Shown here one piece after another: positions 51,117 through 64,000 of a stretch of DNA of 64,000 nt (position 1 is its first letter; each line of letters begins with the position of its first letter). Source of the DNA: Coriobacteriaceae bacterium. GTDB lineage: Bacteria; Actinomycetota; Coriobacteriia; Coriobacteriales; Eggerthellaceae. A model generated the notes under the pieces. It was not told where the DNA came from and made no database searches. It was given only the letters and a program-made list of their open reading frames with translations. Both the position numbers and the translations under genes were made by a program. The stretch spans positions 1 through 64,000 of the forward strand of contig SUUE01000008.1 in the NCBI GenBank assembly GCA_015062685.1. The letters run 5' to 3'.

Positions 51117-52750
51117 CGGGCATCACCTCCTTCGGTCACCGTGCGTATGCGTTCTATCTTGCCGTCCTTAAGCTCGATGACACGGTCCATCGAGCCGATC
51201 CAGTGGAGGCGGTGCGTCGCGAACAGCACGGCACGGCCCTCGAGGAGGGGGAGCACGCATTGCTTGAGTTCGAGTTCGGTCTCTATGTCCAGATGCGCCG
51301 TCGGCTCGTCGAAGACAAGGACCTGCGCGGAATCGTCGAGAAGCACGCGTGCGAGCGCCACACGGTGGGCTTGACCGCCGGAGAGCCCGTGGTTGCCCTC
51401 TCCGACCATGGTCTGGAGCCCGTCGGGTAGTTCTTTCACGAGGTCGTCGAGCCCGACCGCAGAGAGCACGTCGCTCACTCTTTCCGCTTCGGCCTCCGGG
51501 CTGTAGAGCAGGAGGTTGTTCTCGAGCGTATCGGCGAAGATGTGGGGGTGCTGGGGGATAAAGCGAACGCCGCGCGATGAGACCGCGCCATTGGAAGGCT
51601 GCAGCAGCCCGGCGGCGAGCGACGCGATGGTGCTCTTGCCCGATCCGCTCTTCCCGACGAGCGCCACGTGCTCGCCGGGTTCTATGGCGAAGGTGATGGA
51701 CTCGACAGCCGGGGACGTGGAATCCGCATGCTCGTAGGACACGTTTTCGAAGGACAGGGCGCTGTCTTCCTGCGCAGGTTGCTGCCCCTCGACCGCGGCG
51801 CTGGGTTCGTCCGCGCCCGGGTTCGGACGAAGCTGCGCTATCTCGAGGGCCGCAGCGAGCGCATTCTTACCGTCCTGCGATGCGTGGAAGTCGCCCGAGA
51901 ACGAGCGGATGGGCGCGAAGAACTCGGGGGCGAGGATGAGCGCGAAAAGCCCTGTCTGGAGCGCGACTGTGCCGTCCATGAGACGGAACGCGAGCAGGAT
52001 CGCGACGGCAGCCACCCCGAACACGGCGCAGAGGTCCAGCACGACGCTCGAGAGCGTTGCGGTCGTGAGGGTGCGCACGGTCGCGGTTCGCAGGTCTTCG
52101 CTCGAATCGAACACTTCCTCACCGGTGCGCTCGACGGCCCCCGAGGCCACGATGGCGTCGACGCCGCGCAGCGTGTCGAGGAAATGGTTCGAGAGGCGAT
52201 TGTACGATTCGTATTGGCTCCTCGCGCGGTCGCGTGCTTTTATGCCGAGGATGATCATGAAGAACATTATCACGGGGAACATGACGGCCAGGATGATGCC
52301 GCTCGGCCAGTCGGCAAGGAACTCCGCCACGAGCACCGGAATCGCGATCGCAGCCATGGCAACGCCCTTGGGCGGAATGATGCGCAGATACTCCTGCACG
52401 TCGTCGATGCCCTGCGTGGCCGTCGTGGTGAGCGAGGCGCTGCCCATTGCGCCGGCAACGTTAGTCTTCGCGTCGAACGTCGCCGTGAGGAGGGCTTCCC
52501 TGAGCTGTTCAGCCCGCGAGACGGAGAACTTGTCGAGCATGGTCTCCTGCACGTAGGTTATCAGCCTGTTGGCGGCGAAGCACCCGAAGAAGCCTGCGAT
52601 GAGCGTCAGCTGGCTCTCGATGCCGAAGCCGCCCCATAAGTTGGCTATGACCGAGGCAAGCGTCCAGCTTTGCCCGATAATCGCGGCGGCTTGCAGCAGG
52701 GCGAACACCAGGAGCACCGCAAAGATGCCCCTCATGCCGTCTATTTTCAT
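51113..52750 (-). CDS. cydD: ABC transporter fused permease/ATPase, CydD-like
   Basis: LVGKSGSGKSTIASL, HGLSGGQAHRVALARVLL; pairs with cydC-like gene. Confidence 0.82.
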   Translation of the reverse strand: MKIDGMRGIFAVLLVFALLQAAAIIGQSWTLASVIANLWGGFGIESQLTLIAGFFGCFAANRLITYVQETMLDKFSVSRAEQLREALLTATFDAKTNVAGAMGSASLTTTATQGIDDVQEYLRIIPPKGVAMAAIAIPVLVAEFLADWPSGIILAVMFPVIMFFMIILGIKARDRARSQYESYNRLSNHFLDTLRGVDAIVASGAVERTGEEVFDSSEDLRTATVRTLTTATLSSVVLDLCAVFGVAAVAILLAFRLMDGTVALQTGLFALILAPEFFAPIRSFSGDFHASQDGKNALAAALEIAQLRPNPGADEPSAAVEGQQPAQEDSALSFENVSYEHADSTSPAVESITFAIEPGEHVALVGKSGSGKSTIASLAAGLLQPSNGAVSSRGVRFIPQHPHIFADTLENNLLLYSPEAEAERVSDVLSAVGLDDLVKELPDGLQTMVGEGNHGLSGGQAHRVALARVLLDDSAQVLVFDEPTAHLDIETELELKQCVLPLLEGRAVLFATHRLHWIGSMDRVIELKDGKIERIRTVTEGGDAR

Positions 52751-52899
52751 TAGGTTGCGGTCAAACAAGGCCCACTCAACTCCCTCTCGTAAATAAGTTC
52801 ACGAGAGAATAGTAATGCGATGGTTAACAGTTGTAAACAATACAATAGACAACAACCGAATAGACCACAAAACAATGGCATGAAACCAGCGGAGCGCGG

Positions 52900-55779
<2,880 letters not shown>

Positions 55780-55831
55780 GGGTGAATGCTCCAATACGAT
55801 CGCAGTTTATTTCAGCGACATTGTACTCGAG

Positions 55832-55845
55832 AAAACAAATGTTCG
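55832..55845 (-). promoter_or_regulatory. Candidate LexA (SOS) box upstream of uvrA
   Basis: Minus-strand CGAACATTTGTTTT close to Gram-positive CGAACRNRYGTTYC; minus-strand TACAAT at 55820-55825. Confidence 0.45.
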
Positions 55846-55886
55846 AATGTGTTTCATAAATACTACGGGAGGGCGTTACGCCTTCG

Positions 55887-56816
55887 CTACTTCTGCAGCT
55901 CCGCGGCCATTTGCTCTATGCGCCTGATGCGGTGGTAAACAGCCGATTTCGACAGGGGCGGGTCGGCGTATTCGCCGAGTTCCTTCAACGTCGCGTCGGG
56001 GTATTGCACGCGCAGCCTGATCACGTCGCGCAGGGCCGGGGGCAGGCGCTCGACGCCGTATGCCTCCAGCACCGAGCGCATGGCGTAAATCTGGTCGACC
56101 GAGGCCTCGGCCGCCTTCTTCTGGTTCGCGATCTCGGCGTTCGTCTGGCGGTTCACGTCGTTGCGGACGCTCTTGACCACGCGCGCGTTCTCCATGATGA
56201 GAGCGCTCTGGTGCGCGCCGACGAACGCCAGGAACTCGAGGATGGACTCGCCGCTCTTGATGTAGACGATGAAGGACGAGCGCCTCTGCATGACGCGCGC
56301 CTTGATGCCCTTGTCGGCCATGATGTCCGCGAGGTTGTTCGCCATCTCTTCCGATTCGACGGTGATCTCGAAATGGAAATCGCCGCGGGGGTCGGAGACG
56401 AAGCCGCTGCCCAGGAAAGCGCCCCTAAGGTATGCCGCCGCGCAGCACTGCTTGGCCACGAGCTCGGGCGCGACGCCCAGCTCGAGGCCGGTCTTGCCGA
56501 GCACGCCCATGTCCTGGAGCGCCGCGGCGAGCCCTTCTTGGGACGGCACCTCGATCAGGTAGTTTGGCGTCTTGTGGAGCACGCTTCGCCTCGTCGTGAG
56601 CTCGGTGTGCAGCTCGTAGGTGTCGTGGAGGAGCTTCCATGTCAGGCGGGCCACCGAGGGGGCGTCCGTCACGACTTCAAGGCGGTAGCGCCCCTGGCCG
56701 CTGATGAAGAGCGTTCCCTCGATCCTGATGAGCGCCGCAAGAAGCGCGCGGTCGCAGTGCGAGCACGTCGATTCGACGCGCGACAGCTCTTCCTTGACGT
56801 CTGTGCTGAACGACAT
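55887..56816 (-). CDS. whiA: Sporulation/division regulator WhiA
   Basis: [21 protein letters not shown]-like middle; C-terminal [33 protein letters not shown]. Confidence 0.92.
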   Translation of the reverse strand: MSFSTDVKEELSRVESTCSHCDRALLAALIRIEGTLFISGQGRYRLEVVTDAPSVARLTWKLLHDTYELHTELTTRRSVLHKTPNYLIEVPSQEGLAAALQDMGVLGKTGLELGVAPELVAKQCCAAAYLRGAFLGSGFVSDPRGDFHFEITVESEEMANNLADIMADKGIKARVMQRRSSFIVYIKSGESILEFLAFVGAHQSALIMENARVVKSVRNDVNRQTNAEIANQKKAAEASVDQIYAMRSVLEAYGVERLPPALRDVIRLRVQYPDATLKELGEYADPPLSKSAVYHRIRRIEQMAAELQK

Positions 56817-56820
56817 GGCG

Positions 56821-57879
56821 CTACCTTTCGAAGCGGGTGCCGCGCGGCGCGCCGAGGAGGCGCGAGAACGTCTTCCTGAGCTTGGCGGGGTCGTGCCATG
56901 TGGGGCACTCGTCGTCGACGAGGTCGGTGAGCACGACGTGGGTGCCGCGTGCCTCGATCTTGGCGATGTCGGAGTCGTTGATCCAGACGTCCCGGATATC
57001 GGGGTCGATGTTCGAGACAGGGTGCCTCATGGAATCGTGGGCGAGCATGTAGTCGATATGCCCCTCGGCGCCATGCGAGGCGATCGCCTCGAAATGGTCG
57101 AGGGCGGTCATCCCCCTGGTCTCGCCCTGCATGTCCGCGAGCGAGCACACGAACACGACGCGCGCGTCCGAATTTGCTATGGCATCGGTGATGCCGGGCA
57201 CGAGGAGGTTCGGGATGATGGACGTGTACAGCGATCCGGGGCCGAGCACGATGAGGTCGGCTTGGCGTATGACCTCGAGTGCGGGCTCGTAGGCGAATAT
57301 GCCGCCCTCCGCGTCGAGCGCAACCTTGCGCAGGGCGGTCCTCGAATGGTTCGCCACCGCCTGGCCCTTGAGCATGCGCCCGTCGCGCGTCTGCGCCACG
57401 AGGGTCACGCGGTCGAGCGTGGAGGGGTACACGTGCCCCCTCACGTTGAGGAGGCGCTCGCAGACGTCAATGGCTTGGGGGAACCCGCCGCTCGTAACTT
57501 CCAGGGCCGATAGCATGAGGTTGCCGAGCGTGTGGTTCTCGGCGAAACCGAAGCGCACCTTGAACGCCTGGGTGAGGGGATCGTCGGGGTTGCCGGCCAT
57601 CGCCGTGATGCATTTGCGGATATCGCCCGGAGCGGTCGCGCCCGCCTGGTCGCGGAGGATGCCCGTAGAGCCGCCGTCGTCTGCCATGGCTACGACGGCC
57701 GACGTGTCGATGCCCATGGAGAGGAGCGTGCGGATGGAGACGGGCGCTCCCGTGCCGCCGCCGATGACGACGGCCTTCGCGTAGCTCGGGCGCTCGTTAG
57801 CGTTGAGTTCGGGCAGTGCCGCGAACGCTGCGGTTGCGGACGGGTCGTGGCCGAAGGCCTCGGCTATGAGGCCGCTCAT
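56821..57879 (-). CDS. yvcK: YvcK / gluconeogenesis factor family
   Basis: VIGGGTGAPVSIRTLL, ADDGGSTGILRDQ, GPGSLYTSIIPNLLV. Confidence 0.92.
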   Translation of the reverse strand: MSGLIAEAFGHDPSATAAFAALPELNANERPSYAKAVVIGGGTGAPVSIRTLLSMGIDTSAVVAMADDGGSTGILRDQAGATAPGDIRKCITAMAGNPDDPLTQAFKVRFGFAENHTLGNLMLSALEVTSGGFPQAIDVCERLLNVRGHVYPSTLDRVTLVAQTRDGRMLKGQAVANHSRTALRKVALDAEGGIFAYEPALEVIRQADLIVLGPGSLYTSIIPNLLVPGITDAIANSDARVVFVCSLADMQGETRGMTALDHFEAIASHGAEGHIDYMLAHDSMRHPVSNIDPDIRDVWINDSDIAKIEARGTHVVLTDLVDDECPTWHDPAKLRKTFSRLLGAPRGTRFER

Positions 57880-58832
57880 GCCGTTTCGCCGTCCGTTGCG
57901 TCTGCCATCGGGTCGGCCCCTACCAGCTCGCCGTCACCGCGAACGGCGAGTGCGAGGTCGCGGTGAGCGGTGCTCACGCGGTAGCCGCACGATTGCAGAT
58001 AGTCGCCGGTGGCCTCGGCCAAGACGACGCTGCGGTGCTGGCCGCCCGTGCACCCCACGGCAATGGCGAGCTGCTGCTTACCTTCGGCGACGTAGCCGGG
58101 CATGACGCAGTCGAGCAGGTTCTTCCAGCGCTTGAGGAACGACTCGGTCATGCTGTTATAGAGCACGTAGTCGCGAACTTTCTGGTCGAGGCCCGTCATC
58201 GTTCGCATTACGGGGTCGTAGAAGGGGTTGGGGAGGAACCTCACGTCGATCACGAGGTCGGCGTCGAGCGGTGCTCCGTGCTTGAACCCGAACGAGTACA
58301 CGGAGACCGACAGCCCCGCCTGCTCGGCGCCCGTGTCGTAGGCGCTCTTGAGCTTCGCGCGCAGTTCTGCGGGCAAGAGGTTCGTCGTGTCGACGATGAC
58401 GTTCGCGCTGTTGCGGATGTCTCGCAGGAGCGAGCGCTCGCGCTCGATGCCGGTGAGGATGGTGGCTCCGTCGGAGCAGAGCGGGTGGCGTCTCCTGCTT
58501 GATTTGTAGCGCGCGACGAGCTTGTCGTCCTCGGCATCGAGGAAGAGGACGCTCGTCGTGACGCCTGCCTCGCGCATGTGCTCTATCACGTCCCTCACGC
58601 TTATGAAGAACGCGCGCGAACGCGCGTCGCAGACGATGGCGATGCGCAGGGCCTCGTCTTCGTTCATGGCCTGGGCGCGCGTGACCTGCACGAGCTCCTC
58701 GATGAGAGACGGCGGCAGGTTGTCTACGCAGTAGTAGCCCAGGTCCTCGAAAACGTGCATGGCTTCGGTTCTGCCCGCGCCGCTCATTCCGCTTATGATG
58801 ACGAGCTCGGGCATGTTCTTGATGTCGGCCAT
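57876..58832 (-). CDS. rapZ: RNase adapter RapZ / YvcJ nucleotide-binding protein
   Basis: VIISGMSGAGRTEAMHVFEDLGYYCVDNLPP; GCTGGQHRSV. Confidence 0.93.
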   Translation of the reverse strand: MADIKNMPELVIISGMSGAGRTEAMHVFEDLGYYCVDNLPPSLIEELVQVTRAQAMNEDEALRIAIVCDARSRAFFISVRDVIEHMREAGVTTSVLFLDAEDDKLVARYKSSRRRHPLCSDGATILTGIERERSLLRDIRNSANVIVDTTNLLPAELRAKLKSAYDTGAEQAGLSVSVYSFGFKHGAPLDADLVIDVRFLPNPFYDPVMRTMTGLDQKVRDYVLYNSMTESFLKRWKNLLDCVMPGYVAEGKQQLAIAVGCTGGQHRSVVLAEATGDYLQSCGYRVSTAHRDLALAVRGDGELVGADPMADATDGETA

Positions 58833-58856
58833 CGATGCCTCCTGATGCGACAATCG

Positions 58857-60782
58857 TCAGTTAGTCTGCTCATTATACTGCTGCAAGACGAGGTAGACTT
58901 CTTCGGCCACCGACGCCGGTATGGAGGGTGCGGCCTTCAGCTCGTCGAGCGTTGCGGCGCGAAGCGCCTTGAACGACTTGAAGTGCTTCATGAGCGCCTT
59001 CTTGCGCACCGGCCCGAGTCCCTCGACGTCGTCGAGGATGCTCGCGGTCATGCCCTTTCCGCGCAGCTCGCGGTGGAACGTGATGGCGAAGCGGTGCGCC
59101 TCGTCGCGCACCTGCTTGACGAGGTAGAGCGACGCCGAGCCGCTCGGCAGGACGACGGGGCCCGTATCCTGCCAGGTAACGAAGAGCTCCTCGTCGCGTT
59201 TCGCGAGGCCGCAGAGCGCGATGTCGTCGCGGTGCATCTCCTCGAACATCTCCACTGCGGCGCTGAGCTGCGGTTTGCCGCCGTCGAGGATGATGAGGTC
59301 GGGCTTCGAGCCGAAGCGCTCGTCTGCCATGCGCTCGTCCGAGTAGCGCCGCCGCATGACCTCCTGCATGCTCAGGAAGTCGTTGGCCTCGTCGAGGGGC
59401 GTCTTGATCTTGAACCTGCGGTACTGCGATTTGTCGGGCTTGCCGTTCGTGAACACGACCATCGAGGCAACCGTGTAGCTGCCGTGGATCGTCGAGATGT
59501 CGAAGCACTCGATGCGCATGGGCGGCGCTGGCAGGGCGAGAGCACTCTCGAGCTGCAGCAGGGCATCGTTCGCGCGCTGGTCCTCGTAACTCGTGCGCAC
59601 CTTGTAGCGGAGCAGCGTGTGCCTCGCGTTTTTTTCCGCGAGCTCGAGCAGTTCGTGCTTCTCGCCTTTGAGCGGCGCGGAGAAGCGCACCTTGGCGCCG
59701 TGTGCGCTCGACAGCTTCTCGGTCAGCCATGCCGCAATGGTCTCTGAGTCCTCGGGGAGGTCCCTCACGATCACCTCGCGCGGTATCGATGCGGTGGCGT
59801 CGTAGTAGCGCAGCAGGAACGCGCGCAGCAGGTCGTCGTCGGGCACGTCGTTGCCGCGGTTCAGGATGAATTCGTTCGAGTTCGAGATGCGCCCCTCGCG
59901 CACGATGAACACGTGCACGCCCGCGATGGTCTCCTCGCGGAATATTCCGATGACGTCGGCGTTCATGTCGCGCGAGGAGACGGCGTGCTGCTTGTCCTCG
60001 AGGCTTCGCATGGCATCGATCCGCTCCTTGAGGCGTCCCGCGCGTTCGAAGTCGAGCTCCTCGGCCGCCTGCATCATCTCCGCCGTCATCTCGTCGATGA
60101 ACTCGTTGCGGTTGCCCTCCAGGAAGCGGAGGACGCGGTTGACGTTCTCGCGGTATTCCTCGGGCGTCACGTTGCCGAAGCATGCGCCCGGGCCAAGCCC
60201 CACGTGCGCGTCGAAACAGGGCCTCAGGGCCTTCGCAGAGGACAGGAACGCGTCGATCTCGCCCTTGTCCATCTTGCGCTTGAGGCGCCGCCATTCCGCG
60301 CAAGACGCGGCGCAGATGGGCACGATACGGCGCACGGCGTCCAGCACGATGCGGGCTGACCTGCTGTCCGTGTAGGGGCCGAAGTACTTCGTGCCCTTTT
60401 TGTGCTTCTCGCGGGTGTACTTGATGGCGGGGAAGACGTCGTCCAACGTCACCGCGATGAAGGGGTACGACTTGTCGTCCTTGAAGTCCGCGTTGAAGAA
60501 CGGCGCGTGCTGGTTGATAAGGTTCTTCTCGAGAACGAGCGATTCGTGCTCGTTCTCGACCACGATGTATTCGAACGAATCGATGGCGTCCACGAGGAGG
60601 GGGATCTTCGCGCGGTCATCCTGGAAGTTCACGTATTGACGCATGCGCGCGCGGAGCTGCTTGGCCTTGCCGACGTATATCACGTCGCCGGAAGCGTCTT
60701 TCCACAGGTAAACGCCGGGGAGCGTGGGCACCTCGTCGAGCTCGCGCTTCAGGCGTTCGATCTTCTTGTCGAGCGTCTCCAT
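58857..60782 (-). CDS. uvrC: Excinuclease ABC subunit C
   Basis: PTLPGVYLWKDASGDVIYVGKAKQLRARMRQY GIY-YIG; RIECFDISTIHGS. Confidence 0.95.
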   Translation of the reverse strand: METLDKKIERLKRELDEVPTLPGVYLWKDASGDVIYVGKAKQLRARMRQYVNFQDDRAKIPLLVDAIDSFEYIVVENEHESLVLEKNLINQHAPFFNADFKDDKSYPFIAVTLDDVFPAIKYTREKHKKGTKYFGPYTDSRSARIVLDAVRRIVPICAASCAEWRRLKRKMDKGEIDAFLSSAKALRPCFDAHVGLGPGACFGNVTPEEYRENVNRVLRFLEGNRNEFIDEMTAEMMQAAEELDFERAGRLKERIDAMRSLEDKQHAVSSRDMNADVIGIFREETIAGVHVFIVREGRISNSNEFILNRGNDVPDDDLLRAFLLRYYDATASIPREVIVRDLPEDSETIAAWLTEKLSSAHGAKVRFSAPLKGEKHELLELAEKNARHTLLRYKVRTSYEDQRANDALLQLESALALPAPPMRIECFDISTIHGSYTVASMVVFTNGKPDKSQYRRFKIKTPLDEANDFLSMQEVMRRRYSDERMADERFGSKPDLIILDGGKPQLSAAVEMFEEMHRDDIALCGLAKRDEELFVTWQDTGPVVLPSGSASLYLVKQVRDEAHRFAITFHRELRGKGMTASILDDVEGLGPVRKKALMKHFKSFKALRAATLDELKAAPSIPASVAEEVYLVLQQYNEQTN

Positions 60783-60795
60783 GGGCACGGCTCCG

Positions 60796-61482
60796 CTAGA
60801 GTTCCGTCACGGTCTTCGCGGTCATCATGTTGTTGGGCGAAAGGATGATCACCTTCGCCTCGCCCGGCGAAGGCGAGTCCGCGTAGAACACGGACCCCAC
60901 GTATTCGCCGTTGCTGTTGATGGCGGCGTCGCATGCGTAGATGACGAGGTCCACGTCATGTATATACGAGTCCTTGAGCAACTGGTCCTCGAGGACGGCC
61001 ACGATCATGTCGACGGAATGGTCCCGAAGGTACACCACGTTCTTCTTCATCTCGGCGAATTGGTAGGCGCCGTGCAGCGAAAACACGCCGATGCGCTTGC
61101 CGCCGCAGAGAAGGATCTCGGGCTCGCTGTAGCGGCCCGCGTCGTCCGTGCTGATGACGAGGACGTCCGCGTTCTTCCCCTGGTAGGAATCGGCGACTTC
61201 CTTCGCGGATACGGGAACGAACGCGTCGTCCTCGCCCCTCTTCTGCTTGGGGGCGTTCGGGTCTGCGTCGATGATCTGCGCGACTTCGGCCGGGCGGGGG
61301 AGGACTCCGTCGTAGGCAACAACCGTGTAATCTTCCATCTCGCCGACGTAGTCGTCGATATGGACGGCGGCAATGTTCCAGTTATGCCCTATGAGGATGT
61401 ACCACCCCATGGCAATTGCAACGCCGACGCCCAGCACGAGGAGCATGGCGAGGGCGATTCTTTCACGCGTGCGCTTTTCCAT
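60796..61482 (-). CDS. Hypothetical single-TM protein
   Basis: N-terminal TM LAMLLVLGVGVAIAMGWYILIG; extracytoplasmic mixed alpha/beta-looking domain. Confidence 0.65.
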   Translation of the reverse strand: MEKRTRERIALAMLLVLGVGVAIAMGWYILIGHNWNIAAVHIDDYVGEMEDYTVVAYDGVLPRPAEVAQIIDADPNAPKQKRGEDDAFVPVSAKEVADSYQGKNADVLVISTDDAGRYSEPEILLCGGKRIGVFSLHGAYQFAEMKKNVVYLRDHSVDMIVAVLEDQLLKDSYIHDVDLVIYACDAAINSNGEYVGSVFYADSPSPGEAKVIILSPNNMMTAKTVTEL

Positions 61483-61583
61483 ACGGGGTATTGTATAGCA
61501 AGCTCGTTGTTGGGGCGTGTGCGGCGTCCACTCGCACTGCCGCACCAATAAAGAACCTGATTTGTTAGAGTATACTGTCGTAA

Positions 61584-62627
<1,044 letters not shown>

Positions 62628-62667
62628 AGAATACGGCGGTCTAAGGGCCGCCGTATCTGTTGATGCT

Positions 62668-62771
62668 GCGGGCGCCTGTGGCACCTGAACTTGCCCTTCA
62701 AGCCTGCGCGCATGGCCGAAAGGCCAATGCGCTTGGGTTTCAGGCAAACCTCAGGCACCACGGGCGCCCGC
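62668..62771 (+). ncRNA. Extended hairpin RNA element between gap and pgk
   Basis: 14-bp outer stem (one U.G), further CCTGA/TCAGG, TTGCC/GGCAA, GCGC/GCGC, and GGCC-GAAA-GGCC apex. Confidence 0.5.
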
Positions 62772-62811
62772 GCTGACTTTTGAGAACCTACGACTTCGGA
62801 AGGCTGATTGT

Positions 62812-63990
62812 ATGAAAACCATTCGGGATTTGAATGCTCAAGGCAAGCGCGTGCTCGTGCGCGTGGACTTCAACGTGCCTGTCAAGGATGGCGTGGTAAC
62901 CGACGACACGCGCATTCGCGCAGCGCTCCCGACGATCCAGAAGCTCATCGACGACGGCGCGCGCGTCGTGCTCATGAGCCATCGCGGGCGCCCGAGCGGT
63001 GAGGGCTTCGAGGAGGAGTTCTCGCTTCGCCCCGCGGCCCTGCACCTGGCAGAGGTTCTCGGCAAGCCCGTTTCCTTCGCTTCCGACATTGCGGGCGAGG
63101 ATGCGCAGATGAAGGCCGCCGCCCTCAAGGACGGCGACGTCCTCATCGTCGAGAACCTGCGCTTCGACAAGCGGGAGAAAAAGAACGACCCCGCGTTCTG
63201 CGAGGAGCTGGCCAAGCTCGGCGACGTCTACGTCAACGACGCGTTCGGCACGGCGCACCGCGCGCACGCTTCCACCGCGGGCGTCGCGGCCCTGCTGCCG
63301 GCCTATGCGGGTTATCTCATGGAGAAGGAGGTCGGCACGCTCACGGGCATGCTCGACGACCCCAAGCGTCCGTTCTGCGCGATCCTCGGCGGTTCCAAGG
63401 TTTCCGACAAGATCCAGGTGATCGATGCGCTCATGGACAAGTGCGACACGCTGATCATCGGCGGCGGTATGTGCTTCACGTTCCTGCTGGCGCAAGGCTA
63501 CTCGGTGGGAACGTCGCTCAAGGAGGACGACTGGGTCGAGCGCGCTGCCCAGATGATCGAGAAGGCGAAGGAGAAGGGCGTCAAGCTGCTCCTGCCGGTG
63601 GACGTGGTGTGCGCCGACAAGTTCGCGGAGGATGCCAACACGAAGACGGTGGGCGTCGATGCGATTCCCGACGACATGATGGGCCTCGACATCGGCCCCG
63701 AGACCGTCAAGGTATACGCTGAAGCCATCGCGGAGGCCAAGACCGTGTTCTGGAACGGCCCGATGGGCGTCTTCGAGATGGACGCGTTCGCCGTCGGCAC
63801 GCGCGACGTTGCCCTGGCGGTGGCCGACAACGCTGAGGCCGACACCATCATCGGCGGCGGCGACAGCGTGGCGGCGGTCAACAAGTTCGACCTGGGTGCG
63901 CGCATGACGTTCATCTCCACGGGCGGCGGCGCCTCCATGGAGCTCGTCGAGGGCAAGGAGCTGCCCGGCGTCGTTGCGCTTCAAAACTAA
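62812..63990 (+). CDS. pgk: Phosphoglycerate kinase
   Basis: [59 protein letters not shown]. Confidence 0.97.
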   Translation: MKTIRDLNAQGKRVLVRVDFNVPVKDGVVTDDTRIRAALPTIQKLIDDGARVVLMSHRGRPSGEGFEEEFSLRPAALHLAEVLGKPVSFASDIAGEDAQMKAAALKDGDVLIVENLRFDKREKKNDPAFCEELAKLGDVYVNDAFGTAHRAHASTAGVAALLPAYAGYLMEKEVGTLTGMLDDPKRPFCAILGGSKVSDKIQVIDALMDKCDTLIIGGGMCFTFLLAQGYSVGTSLKEDDWVERAAQMIEKAKEKGVKLLLPVDVVCADKFAEDANTKTVGVDAIPDDMMGLDIGPETVKVYAEAIAEAKTVFWNGPMGVFEMDAFAVGTRDVALAVADNAEADTIIGGGDSVAAVNKFDLGARMTFISTGGGASMELVEGKELPGVVALQN

Positions 63991-64000
63991 CGTTGCTTTC

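Overview
High-GC chromosomal window, probably from a Coriobacteriia/Eggerthellaceae-like actinobacterium (judged from gene order and protein style; no search was run). Most of it is conserved housekeeping: gmk(partial)-rpoZ-thiI-comEA-comEC-holA-dusB-hemW | lepA | rpsT-hrcA-dnaJ-mtaB, then later carB, nhaC, cydDC, uvrA, whiA-yvcK-rapZ-uvrC and gap-pgk. No tRNA, rRNA, CRISPR array, IS element or prophage was recognised. The accessory parts hold the most interesting signals. (1) A divergent Elp3 / Trm9-like methyltransferase pair, separated by 34 bp with mirror-image TACAAT-N7-ATG start regions, suggests a bacterial mcm5U-type wobble-uridine pathway. (2) A molybdopterin oxidoreductase operon has lost all four expected [4Fe-4S] cysteines in its large subunit. 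Its ferredoxin-like small subunit has lost nearly all cluster cysteines too, which suggests an iron-sulfur-free Mo enzyme complex, possibly non-redox. (3) An AMP-ligase / phasin-like / esterase / phasin-like cluster is bracketed by near-identical hairpin repeats. (4) A BspA-LRR / VWA-metallopeptidase / MoxR operon has a MoxR ATPase fused to a SAM methyltransferase. (5) Palindromic elements include an in-frame 25-bp inverted repeat inside carB and a two-member intergenic family with conserved outer boxes but different stems. Start codons were adjusted from the ORF track where RBS or leaderless-promoter context supported it. All family calls are from motif recognition, not database searches.
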